Source of the DNA: MFD01213-c1 sp963704405
GTDB taxonomy: Bacteria; Planctomycetota; Phycisphaerae; Tepidisphaerales; Tepidisphaeraceae
NCBI GenBank assembly: GCA_963704405.1
Contig: OY969903.1
Span: forward strand, 3,720,001 to 3,784,000
Direction of reading: 5' to 3'
Length of the DNA stretch: 64,000 bases
Positions 49,199 to 59,869 of this stretch are shown one piece after another. The notes under the pieces were generated by a model, which saw only the letters and a list, made by a program, of their open reading frames with translations, had not been told where the DNA came from and did no database searches. The position numbers were made by a program, and so were the translations under genes. Numbering within the stretch: the first letter of the stretch is position 1; each line of letters opens with the position of its first letter.

Positions 49199-49591
49199 AT
49201 GAGTCGTGAACGGGGGGAGGAAAAGGAACAAGAAAGCCATAATTCCCTTTCAGTGAACGGGGGAATTTTCGCGGTTGGGTCAACCCAACTTCCAAACCTC
49301 ATCCTTCGTGCCGGTGATGATGCTAGTCGACGGTTCGTTGAGTTCTTCGCCGCAACGATCCGGAACCGCAACACGCGACAAGCATATGCTCAAGCCATCG
49401 GGCAATTCTGCCGCTGGTGCAAGGAAAGGCGATTGGAATTGGATGCTATCAGCCCAATCACCGTTGCTGCGTATATCGAGCAATTGTCGGCCAAGCGTTC
49501 TGGTCCGACCGTATTTCAGCTCCTAATGAAACTCATTCAAGTCTCTGCTGACGTCCTCGCGTCGAGCATATGCTCGATATTGTTCGGCTAG
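49199..49591 (+). pseudogene. Truncated tyrosine recombinase (N-terminal fragment)
   Basis: Reads as an integrase N-terminus up to about 49511 (RFVEFFAATIRNRNTRQAYA, VAAYIEQLSAKRSGPTV), the core-binding domain; the catalytic domain is missing and the rest of the frame is nonsense over the tail of the minus-strand gene ending at 49523. A parS-like site lies within it. It marks a junction between plasmid backbone and the defence-gene block. Confidence 0.7.
49274..49289. promoter_or_regulatory. parS-like palindrome, copy 3
   Basis: GTTGGGTCAACCCAAC, the exact reverse complement of copies 1 and 2, inside the integrase fragment and separated from the others by the IS91-like transposon. Confidence 0.7.
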
Positions 49592-52500
49592 CTGACGTAA
49601 TAACCGTGCCGTTCTGGGAAACGGTTCCGAAGCTTTGGCTGCTGCTTCGTAAACTTCGGCAAGCGCAATTTCTTGTTTCCCTCCATCCTGAGGATGCCGG
49701 ACGGTGCTCCCTCTGCCGTTGATGACACCTAAGTTGATTCCGTCTTCGATTCGATCTGACTTGAGTTCCTCCAGAAGTTCACGGACCGCTTCGTGGGGCC
49801 AAAAGCCATCCGCGCCTTTTGCGCACGCGCAAGCACTTGCCCGATCTGCGCATCTCCACTCTCCGAGTGATCCGATTGCTGACAAGCAGTTCGTGCATTG
49901 ATAACCCAAGTTTTCAGAACGATTGTGTTCAGTGTGCCATCTTGCTGTAGCCCCGGCAATCGCCTCCATTCGCTGAGAAGATGGTGTGCCTGCGTAATTC
50001 TGTTTCTACGAAATTCTGCATCCGCGGGCGCGGCTGGCTCTTCAGATGATGGACTGTCCGGCCTATAGATTACCGAAACTACCTCCGCAAACATTTTCGG
50101 TTCGCGAGCAAGCACGTTGTGCAAGACGGCGGCTCCGCGAGCGGAATTGACGATAACAGGCAACCACGTCCATTCGATCTGAGCCAGTTCTTCCTCAGTT
50201 GTGATTGAGGCGGCGGCTATTACATCCAACATTTGCGAAAGCTGAAATGCGAAACTACTGTCCGGCGCAAAATTTCCTTCAATTTTAATTTCTCCGCGAG
50301 CCATGCGGGTTACGCTTCGAACCACGTCCAGCATAGTGGGCAAGAAGGAAATTTCAGTCTGGTTGCCGGGAAAGCAGAGCGAACAGATCGAGAATGCTGG
50401 CAAGGGCCGGTCTTTCGCAAGGAAATTGCCAACTGCTCGGGAGAAATCCCGTTTCACATTATTCAGCCACGATGCGTTGATCGATCGCCAATATTTGTCC
50501 GCGATTTCAGTTCCCCATGTTTCAACCAAATCCCAAGTGGATGCTTCAAATGGAAGAGCGGACGCAAACGCAATCTTTTGGTTTGCCTGCCAACCGGCGA
50601 ATTCCGGGGTTGAGGAAATTTGCGTAACCCAATCCCAACCAGACCTCTGGAATCGACCCCAAATGATTGCCCGCGCATACTCCGAATGCTTCTGATTTCC
50701 CGAGTCGAATTTCGAAGAAAATGAGGCCAAAAGCTCGGCGTCTGTCAGAAAAGATCGGCCCACGTGAAATCCGACCGCCCATGGTGTTGCGGCACATTCG
50801 ACCAGACGCGTGATCTGATTGGGGTCGTTTGAAGTTATCAGCGCATCTACAAACTTTTGCCTCTCGATGGCGACAGAATCTTGCTGCAACTGCCAATCAC
50901 GTTCAGCGACCGTAAGCAGATGAGGAGTGTGATCGAACAGCCAAGCGTCTTTTGAGACCGCATTGGACGGCGTTAACCGGTTATAGATACTATCGAGTTT
51001 GTCGGTGAGATCGCTGGGCATGCGATCGTCGGCTCCGGAATGGCGGCCGGCGTAATGCAAAATTCCCCTGATTGCCCGCCGAAGTTCCTGGCCGGGTTCG
51101 TTGGCAATTTGGTGGAGCGGCAGAGATTCAAGCCGAGTGATCAATTCTTCGGCTGGCGTCTGAATGGTGAGAAGGGAAAATTCCATCAATCTCGCCCAGC
51201 ACCGCTGATCATGCGAAGCCCAGTTCATCGCCCGGCCCCAAAGCGCGGACACATAGTCGGAATAATCGCTGACCGGCACCTGCGGCCTACCCTGAAGCAC
51301 CCGCTGCCGCCATTTTGGGCGAGGCGTTGGCATAGAGGTGTCGCCATGCCGCGCCGGCAAAAGGCGAACGCATAGATCAAACGCAATCGGCGGGTATTTC
51401 GCCCGCAATACATCGAGTGCAATTAGTCGTTGCACCACCGTCGCGGTGGTGGCTGGAAACCACGGCAAGAATATTGTTCTCAGGCTTGACGCGGGCCGAT
51501 TTGAACTCTTGCCACCCGGATCAGTTGCGGAAAGCGCCGCCAGTAAGAGTGTGACGCCGGACAGGTGTTCTGGTGCCCAAGCGAGCATCTCAAGCGCCCA
51601 TAGCAGATGGTGTGAACGACTTCCGCCAAAGAAGCCTTCTTCGGTAAATATTGCGTCCCGAACATCGGCCCCGCGCAGAACATCACGATCCACGACATTG
51701 ATGAAAATGTCCGGGTCAGCTTCAGCCAAAAGCGGAAGGATAGGCGATAGCGAATACCACCGGCGCGGATCGGCTTGTGGCTTGAAGAGGGTGCCCACGA
51801 TCGACTTGACCATCCCCGAAACATCAACCGAAGTTAGGGTCGCAGTGGGATTGGCCGCAAGAATAACAAGCGCCTCGGCCATCCCCGTTTGAAGTTGTCC
51901 GGAGTATTTTGGCGAACGATTGTATAGATTCGCCATCCAGCGTTTATCCGGCGATAGCTCAAATCGAGGATCATTTTCCGTTAGCACGCTGGTGACGGCG
52001 TGGCCGAAGGCAGTAAGGTCAGCAGAGGTGATGTGGCGAGCCAAATATTGCCACCCCCTCTGTCGTGAAACCCATTCCCAAACCCCCCCGACCAGTCGCA
52101 CAGGCGGATCACTCTCATTCGCCCATCGTGACATCAACTGCGAGATTTCCTCGGTGGAGATCCTCGCCAGAATTGCCAACAACTCCAGATCATTAGCAGT
52201 TTCGCACCATGATCCCGCCAGAAAGAACGGAACAAGTTGGGGAGCGATTGCTGGCATTGCCCATCGCGGTGGCGCATTGCCGCCACCGAGTAAATCTATG
52301 ACCGCCGCCAGCCGACCTCGTGATTCGTTCGCAATATCATTGCTTCGATCAAAATCGAATTTCATCAACTGAAGCGCGGCTTCGAGGTCCGCCCTTCGCA
52401 GATGTGGCAACTGAATGTTGAATGTCAGGCCCGCCACGTCGTTTCCAAATGCAACGGCAACGTGATGCCCACGCGATACCGCTTGCATCTCGTTTCCGAA

Positions 52501-53391
52501 GGAAGATTTCGCAATTACAAATAGTGGCGAGCGCTGATTCGTCACCATGCGCCAGGCTTCGGGCGTGCTGACCACAATCGTTCTTGAGAGCGCTCGTTCT
52601 CGTGCATTTTCATCCATCGATTGCATCGCCGCAGCGACGAAGCCGATGACCTCCTGAGCAGTATCTCCTCGAAGACGGATACAAGTTGGCGGTCCATCAA
52701 GCCAACTCTTCAACGCATCAGCCTGTGAACGTCGACCAGCCATGAAGATTTGCGGGACCAGTTCTGGGACTGTTCGCGTTTTCCAAGACTCCCAAACTTC
52801 TTGGAGATCAAGCAAACCATCTGGCGCACCGACGATCTGTGTTCGCGCCCATACGGCGACGGCTGGAGATCGATCCAGCCACTGTTCGAGATCATCCGCA
52901 TCCAAAACTTGGACATCATGCCAATATTTCTCGGCTCGACGATCGGCAGCCCAATCTTCCTTGTCCTGCCATCGACGAGGTGTGACAAACACGAAGGTGG
53001 TCTGATCCGGAACAACCTGCCCAGGATCGCTTGTTCGAGTTAAGTAATCTTTGTTCGCCTTTGTGATGGGGTTTTGATTGCATCCCATTTCCCACACTGA
53101 TTGCCCGGCTGGGACCAGCAGACCACCCTCGGTGGTTTGGAGAAATCCGTCGTAGCCGGGCCGATTTACTGAATCGCCGGCCGCGAAGTTAATCTTAATT
53201 GGATTTACTGTTGCGAGAATCAGACGTCGAATCAGCAGGGGCAGCATGTCCTGCGATCGCCGTTGGTCCGCCCATTGCACAAGCGCGGTCGCCGATAAAA
53301 GTGGATTCATGTCTGTCGAAAATAGCTCCTCATCCGACAGCAGCAACTGTTGGCCCATATGCAACAGAAGGTTCCGGAGCCAATCCGGCAT
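49523..53391 (-). CDS. Large nuclease-like defence candidate (~1,289 aa, one frameshift)
   Basis: From ATG 53391 the main frame is open to 49729, but the coding match moves frame at the A4 run (49817-49820): one missing A gives GADGFWPHEAVRELLEELKS to the true stop at 49523. The N-terminus has INFAAGDSVNRPGYDGFLQT, GGLLVPAGQSVWEMGCNQNP, TTFVFVTPRRWQDKEDWAAD and VQVLDADDLEQWLDRSPAVA, which looks like a PD-(D/E)XK-type fold (Asp ... Trp-Glu). The next part (TCIRLRGDTAQEVIGFVAAA, RTIVVSTPEAWRM) resembles a STAND NTPase that lost its P-loop. The remaining about 900 residues are helical. I know related large proteins from defence islands but no assigned mechanism. Confidence 0.65.
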
Positions 53392-53959
53392 TTTTTCTGT
53401 ACTTCACACAAACAAAGACGCAAAAGTGTCAGAACTCGCCATGAAAAGTTCTAACGGTGTCTCCCCCTCTCCGCGCGTAAGTCATTATTCTCGGCGAAGG
53501 ATTCGCTGAGCGATTGAAATGCTGCGCAGCGACATTAGTTACTATACGACACTTGATATGGCGAGCACGGAGGATAGACGCAGATTTCAATCAGTTAAGT
53601 GGAGCGAGGGGGAATGGAAACCGGTCCTGCCACAGTCCAATCGCGCGAGTGGAGTCCGCACGTACCAAACTCGAACTATTCACGTGCAAAATGTGCGAAT
53701 TTGTGTAAAGTATGGAAATCGTAAGGGCTGATTTTGCAAGGAATTGGCGCTTGCCGTTTGGTACACGGAACCGAATGCCAAAGGGTGTTCCAATCCACGC
53801 TCGGGTCGTCGCTGGTCTTCCTCGGCATCCGAGGTCGGTGTTGCCACGCCCTGTCGTCGTTATCGCGGCGAAATGTACTGCGTCACTACGTGAATTCGTG
53901 CTCTATCTGGATGTCCTCGCCAACACCGACGCGCGTTTTCGCCTGCGGTCGGTAATCAT
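53392..53959. other. Intergenic region
   Basis: 568 bases between two minus-strand defence genes. Holds the left copy of a 35-bp direct repeat (53661-53695). Plus-strand frames here are short and not gene-like. Confidence 0.5.
53661..53695. repeat. 35-bp direct repeat, left copy
   Basis: Contains AAACTCGAACTATTCACGT and matches 61205-61239 at 32 of 35 positions. The pair brackets Avs-like protein 2 and the envelope cassette. Confidence 0.65.
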
Positions 53960-55248
53960 TCACTTAGCACCTGCATTCTCGGCATTTCCACAATTCCCCA
54001 ACCATGCCCGGCCTTCTGTCGCGTTTTCCGGTAGTCGAACACGAAGTGCGGCGCAGACGGCGCGAAGAGTCGAGCAGACTTGGCTTGCAGGCGGGGCCAG
54101 TGAGGCAGCCTCAAGTTCCGCTCTGAGGATCGAGGGCGAGGAAAAACGGAACGGTTGTGCATCTACAGCGCGTTGCCAGAAGCCAAGTATGAATTGCGGT
54201 ACGCTGCGTCGGTAAAGAGTGCTTTTCGTGGATAGAATTCGTTCCACGTAAGGCACGATCATCGTCTGCGCGATTGCCGCCGTTTCGAGCGAGGCTTCGG
54301 GGTGCACTGATACGCCTAGGTACCCTACGATATATGGCGTATGCAAGTTGTCTTTACCTGCTGCATTTGCCAGCGCGTTTATGTCCTTCAGCGAAGTTGG
54401 CTTGACAAAGGCGCTAGCCAGCACGTCCGCGAATCGTGCCCAGCGTGACTCCGGTAACGATTCATCAATATGCCGGCAAAAGTCGATCACTTCGGCTGCG
54501 CGCGTAGATGCGGCGGAAGGTTGCGAAAGGAACAGCAGTGCAAGGCCGAAAGCAACAGTTATTCCTCCAAAATTCAACGCCATCTGTTCGGCCTCAAGCT
54601 CTTGGCCAACTCCGGCTTCCTTTACAACCAACTTTGTGGTTACCCCCATCGTGAAGACATCGGCTCCGTGATCGCGGAGAACGGTTGCTGCAACACCAGC
54701 GGTGGAAGCCTCACGCGCGACATCGAGAGCATCCACGAAGCGATTCTCGCGAACAAAATGCGGAATCAGCATCCATGCCAGTGTTGCGACCCCAGCTGGG
54801 TTACCGCGAGCACGCGCATCGTCGATGCCAAACTGTGCCCAATACATGGCACGATCATCGTTTCCTATGGCTTCGGCGAACAAACACATAAGCGATGTGA
54901 GTAGAGCGCCACGGCTTTCGTCGAATAACGATGCGCGGTCTTCTCGGTAGGCTGTCAGAAACATCACAGGATAGGGTTCGGCGTACCGACCGCCGTCACT
55001 TGTCCTCAGTTGCTTGACGTTCGACGCAACCTGAGAGAAATATCCACCGGCGTGGCCGAGCATGACAAACATGGACTTCCAATCGACCGTGTCATCTCGG
55101 CAAACTAAAAGATCCGACACAGCTGTGTCGAAGGCTTCAAAGCTTCTTGGCAAGTCGCCGACAAACCACTCCGCGATAGCTAGTTCGCCAGCAACAGCGA
55201 CTCGTTTGAGCGGAGCGATCGAATCGCCATGCTGGCAGATGATGCCGA
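53960..55248 (-). CDS. Avs-like STAND protein 2, C-terminal TPR-like part
   Basis: Third frame of the gene spanning 58231-53960. After one missing T at 55248-55249 the reading continues FGIICQHGDSIAPLKRVAVA, then GELAIAEWFVGDLPRSFEAF; the TTG (55153) that could be called as a start is internal. The region is built of helical pairs (YWAQFGIDDARARGNPAGVA) typical of TPR repeats, which in STAND proteins sense the trigger. Ends with TAA-type stop at 53960. Confidence 0.7.
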
Positions 55249-57823
55249 AGCTTTCGCGCGTAACTGAAGAGCACTACGTTTGTCGCCCGCCTCGGCGAGT
55301 GCTGCGCTGAGGTATAGTTTCGCATCCGCGGCGATATGAGGCATCCGATCATCCTGAACGGCGACTGCCTTGCGCAGCCACCCTTCGGCATCCGAGTAGT
55401 CTTTCTTGAAGAAGAATTGCCGCCCGATTGATTCGCTGATGAGTAATGTCGATAGCGGATCGCTCACCTGCTTCAGTGCTTCGGTGGCCACCGTCGCTGC
55501 GGCAACTCGATCGTTCAGATAGTCAGCAACAACGACGATGCGGCTGCGAACCGAGGCGGCAAAGAGTGGTTCAAGCGACCGCTGCTCAGCGACTCGCTGC
55601 GCACGTTCCAGGACATCTGCAACCAGCGACCAATTCCTCTCTGGCGCTGGCTTCAGGTGTTCCGCCATCCACACAGAATCGGTGGCGATCTGGCACCCGA
55701 AGTAGTCCACGTTCTCACCCTGGAAGCAATTCCGGACATCAGCCAGGGAGAACGATTCCAACGCATCCAGCCAGCTATGTAGGCGTGGAGGTGAATTGAT
55801 TTCGGCGACGACGTGCCACAGAAGTGATGCCGGTTTCAGATCGGAAGGCCATCCTCGTAATTCAGCAAGATTCGGAAAGACAGCCGCCGCTTCACTCAGA
55901 TTGCGCATTGCGGCTCTGAAATCAGCTTTAGCTCGAATCCTTAATGTATGAACAGCGAAAGCGAAGACGGCCCACCCGCCGTCGGCAGGGGAGGAAGCGA
56001 CTAACTTGTCGCACTCGGCGAATAAGCGAGTCGTGGAGAGACCGACTCGCTCGCATGACTTAATTTGAAAGCTTCGCAGATATAGGCGGTCGGCAACTGC
56101 CATCTGCTCCGGTAAACGAGCATCGAGCCAAGAGGTTGAGAGCAGGAACCGAACCTGGCTATCTGGCAATTGCGATGACGCATGAAACGCGAGAATTAGT
56201 AGTGCAGAAATACGACCGTATGCTTCTGCAGCAGAAAAATATCCGACTGCTTCGGCAACGTCGAGCACACTTTTCTCTTGCATCCGTGCGATTTCATCGC
56301 CTAGGGCAAGATTGACGGCAGATCGTTCGATCCCGTCAAGTTCCGTCGCTGCAAGTGGACGGACAAGTGGGCACACCAACATCCGGCGATCGCCTTGCGT
56401 TTGGAGCCATGGACCGGCCAAGTGAACTAGCCGCTCACGCGGGCGATCCAAGGGTACATCGACTTGAGCAACCAAGAACGCTCTCTCCGACGAGAACGAC
56501 CCTTGGACAAGACAAAGCCGATACAAGAACCTTCGGTTCGATGTGTCTTCAACCGTTGCTATTAGGCGTCGAAGGCCGTCCTCAATGACGTCGGCGATAT
56601 GGCCTTGGCCAAAAAGATTTTCAAGTGCGGGACGTTCGACATGCCAATTCTGCTCGGATAAATAACGCGCGGTCGCGGTTAGCAACATCGGATGGCCGGC
56701 AAGTCGCCGATGCAGAAATTGTATGGTACTGGGGTCTAAGCTCTGCTCGGGCATACCCCACGCTGAGAACAATTCGTTTACATCAGATTCGTCAAACGGG
56801 GGCACAGCCAGCGAAGCGTGGTTTGTTTGCGCCAACTGATCTGCTACTCCCTCGGCGAGGGAATAGTGACTGGTAGTAAGAATTCGGACGCCGCGGGTAC
56901 GGCAGGCGCGGCACAATTCCACCAGACCTCGGCTTAGTCCGTCTCCAGGGACGAGAACCGGTAAGTCATCGACGACTATAATGCCATTTGGGAGCAACCG
57001 CTGGGTGGCACTCTCGATAATGGCAGTGCGGCTTGCATCTATCGCGACGGAGGCTTGGTGTCTTAAACCCCTAAAAAAATAAAGCTCGGCCACGGCGGGT
57101 GATTTGTCGCGAAGGGTTAGAAAAATGCTTTTGACCGGGCTCAACGCCGACAAAAGCAACTTCACCAGTTCGCTCTTTCCGCTGCCGACACCACCGTGTA
57201 GCGCCAGCCACGTGGTATTTCGAAAGACTGACAACAGTTCGTTGATGATCTTGGATCGTTTTACGGACCGATCGACACTGGGCGGCGGGGTAGTATCGAT
57301 TGGCCCCAGGTCGCGCGTCACGTGAGTTTCAGTATTCCGTTGCTGGACAAAGAGCCCATTGATCTGGCGTTCGTGTTTCTCGACTGCTTGTTGAACAATC
57401 AGCAGTTGTTCGTTCAAGGACAGCACGCTGGTCTCGATACGTTTCAATAACTCGGAATCAGAAGCAGAAAGGTCGGCTATTCGGAGGTGATTTAAGAGAT
57501 CTTGGTAGGTCAAACGCTTGAGACCTGGCCGCGAGAGGCATTTGAAGACGGCAAGAAATAGCTGTCGATACAGCAACCGCGACTCGCGCTCTGTACCAGC
57601 ATGACCCTCCTGCAGCAGCCGTGCGACTATTAACGGTTCGAGTTCATCAGCTCCGGGTTCGGCAAGTCCCCACTCAAAATTATCGATGAGTCCGAGCAGA
57701 GCGGTGTCTGTTGAGCCTTGTACGAAATCGCGGAAGCGGGACCAAATCTGCTCGTTGCAGCCTTCCGGCCTGCTGGATTGCAGAAGAATACTTCTGATTG
57801 ATGCAATAACCGCAGTATCGGGG
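55249..57823 (-). CDS. Avs-like STAND protein 2, NTPase and TPR part
   Basis: Second main frame, starting DTAVIASIRSILLQSSRPEG after a missing C in the run 57820-57824; TTG 57576 is an internal codon, not a start. Helical linker, coiled-coil-like IVQQAVEKHERQINGL, then the P-loop LALHGGVGSGKSELVKLLLS (about residue 345 of the full protein), Walker B NGIIVVDDLPVLVPG (about 415), RILTTSHYSLAEGV (sensor), GLPL-like AGHPMLLTATARYL, and then TPR-type repeats. A STAND/NB-ARC-like ATPase. Confidence 0.75.
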
Positions 57824-58231
57824 GCGCCGGTTCTCGCGCAGTTCCCGCCAAGCCAAAAGTGCCGGTCGACGGGGCCTCAGCGGCGAAGGCCTCTCGATCG
57901 TTGCCCCGGCATTGGTGCAGAAACGAAACAGAAGGAGAAGACTCGGATTTGACTCGCGATGATCGAACGCATTGGCAAGTGATTCGATACAGGGAGGTGA
58001 CTTGAGTGTTACCGGTCGCGTCAGGTATTTGATTTGGTCAAGCGTTCGCGAAACGTCTTCACCGTCAGAAACGGCATTGTTGACCCGATCGATATCTTCG
58101 CCGCGTTCCAATTGAAGCTCGGCGCCAGCGGGTAGAGCAATCCAACGGATTATTGTCTGGTCCACCTGGTATCGATAGCCGCGAATGACCGCGTACGCGT
58201 CACGATCTCTCGATGTCTTAAAATCAGCCAC
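57824..58231 (-). CDS. Avs-like STAND protein 2, N-terminal nuclease-like part
   Basis: Begins ATG 58231. RDAYAVIRGYRYQVDQTIIR, ELQLERGEDIDRVNNA and RTLDQIKYLTRPVTLKS match the N-terminal dsDNA-nuclease (Cap4/DUF4297-like) domain of large defence proteins: Glu in ERGEDID and the Asp-x-Ile-Lys core in LDQIKYL. Two one-base losses (AA at 57886-57887, G5 at 57820-57824) break the frame; repaired, it reads IERPFAAEAPSTGTFGLAGT and AREPAPPDTAVIASIRS. The full protein is about 1,424 aa. Nuclease-NTPase-TPR order fits an Avs-type effector. Confidence 0.75.
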
Positions 58232-58556
58232 GGCGCGATTCTACCCGCCGAGGTGCCGGAGAGACACCTGTGTCCCGACACAGGTTTTCTTGTTTTTGAG
58301 TGTATTTCAGGGTATCTATATGCACATGAACCCGCGGTCTTGAGGCGAAAAATGCGGTTTCTTTCGAACTGAAAATCCATGTATCTCCGGCCCGATTCCG
58401 GGGGCGCCCTTTTGAAAGACTCACGAATTCCAGAACAATAATCCTCCTTTTGTTGCCCAGTAAGGACGCCTTTTTGAGCACGTCATTTAAAGACGGCTTG
58501 AACCCGCCTTATGTAATTACTCAAGATCTGCGTTCGACTTAATTGCATGCCCGTTA
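58232..58556. other. Intergenic region with a terminator-like hairpin
   Basis: 325 bases upstream of Avs-like protein 2. ACCTGTGT-CCCG-ACACAGGT (58266-58285) followed by TTTCTTGTTTTT is a terminator on the plus strand, although no plus-strand gene ends here; on the minus strand it would sit in the 5' leader of the defence gene and could attenuate it. Confidence 0.5.
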
Positions 58557-59699
58557 CTATGATTGGGTTTTCCCTGTGATCTTATAGCTGCGACCAGTCA
58601 TCCTATAGGATCCGCTTCCATCACTATAGATCGATATTGAAACTACGAACGACGTACCGCCAGTCATCGATCGTTTCACGGATATAATGCGCGTTATGCC
58701 ATCTCCAACGGTCGCAGCAAGCCCCCGACCTGGAGTGTCAAGGGCCGCGACAACTTCACTCGAGGGCGACAGATCTTTGTGCCATTCATCATGCTTATCT
58801 TTCACGTACGAGACGGATCCCGCAAAATCTAGCATGTCAACAGTAACATTCTTCGGGTCGTTCCTGCTAACCGCAATTCTCAGCGGTATGCTGGTATTGA
58901 TGCCCAGAATACTGAATTGCTGGGTACCACGTTCGGGAACCGCGGTTTCAGCTAAAATGCCGAGCAGTTTCGTGTCGAGCTCAATTCCGCGTACACCAAG
59001 TAGAAGCGCGGGGCCCTTGAGTGAGTCCTCTTGCCCGCCCGCAAGGGATATTTTGACCGGGTACTGTGGAATATTAATTTGTGCGTTCGCAGACGCGTCG
59101 ATCGCGCTGGAATTGTTTACATCCGCCGCTACGAACTCGGTGATCCAGAGAACTTTAGCAGCTGTCTCGTTTGCCGGTAGCGGCTCTGCGGCAACGAAGA
59201 AAGGAATGACCTGATCAGGGTCGAGCGAGAGATACCCGTGCCACACATTATTCAGAGTTAATTTCGCGCTGCCGGTGCTTTTAAAACCCGCGCTTGCCCA
59301 TTTGCCGAGCTTTGTAAAATCGACGTCGACTGTACCGTTGCCTCCAGTAACTATTTCCTGGGGACCCCGTTCCAGCCGCATATTAAAGGAATAGCTAGGC
59401 TGCAGCGGGTTGCGCACTGGCACAAGCACCTTTGGTCCCACTGGACCGCCGGTCAGTCCATTCCATTCCACGACGGAACCTAGAACAACCTGCTGGCTCT
59501 GCACGTTTTTGGCTTCTCCCGCTTCGATCGCGGGTGTACCGGTCGACGGCACGAATTGAATTAGGTCGAAGTCGCTCAAGGGCAGAAAGTTCCGATCGCC
59601 GACTGCGCTCTGGAGATTGTTAGAGCTGTGACCCGCACAGCCAGGCGCACAGAGTATAGCTGACACCAAAAGGACGGCAAAAGGGCGATGCAGTGACAT
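58557..59699 (-). CDS. Secreted lipoprotein (380 aa), unknown function
   Basis: AGGTAGAG precedes ATG 59699. Signal peptide RPFAVLLVSAILCAPGC with a lipobox ending APGC. The mature part is strand-rich (SYSFNMRLERGPQEIVTGGN, LTLNNVWHGYLSLDPDQVIP, VKISLAGGQEDSLKGPALLL) with no family I recognise. Divergent to the VKOR gene with 170 bases between, so the pair may be co-regulated. Lower GC than chromosomal lipoproteins, fitting cargo. Confidence 0.7.
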   Translation of the reverse strand: MSLHRPFAVLLVSAILCAPGCAGHSSNNLQSAVGDRNFLPLSDFDLIQFVPSTGTPAIEAGEAKNVQSQQVVLGSVVEWNGLTGGPVGPKVLVPVRNPLQPSYSFNMRLERGPQEIVTGGNGTVDVDFTKLGKWASAGFKSTGSAKLTLNNVWHGYLSLDPDQVIPFFVAAEPLPANETAAKVLWITEFVAADVNNSSAIDASANAQINIPQYPVKISLAGGQEDSLKGPALLLGVRGIELDTKLLGILAETAVPERGTQQFSILGINTSIPLRIAVSRNDPKNVTVDMLDFAGSVSYVKDKHDEWHKDLSPSSEVVAALDTPGRGLAATVGDGITRIISVKRSMTGGTSFVVSISIYSDGSGSYRMTGRSYKITGKTQS

Positions 59700-59869
59700 G
59701 ATCTCTACCTATAAAAGGGTACGGTCGCAACCGCCGAAGCGGCTTGAATCCGCAAAGCGGAATATACTTGCAAATGACGCTCATTAGCCCGTCACTCTGG
59801 CTTCTTGTGGAGCGCAGATAATAATGCGGACTATCAGGCCAGTGTCGTGTGGCGTCAGGACATTCAGCA

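Noticed and set aside
57630..57851. Separate small gene on the minus strand
   Set aside because: It is a middle-frame fragment of Avs-like protein 2 between two one-base losses.
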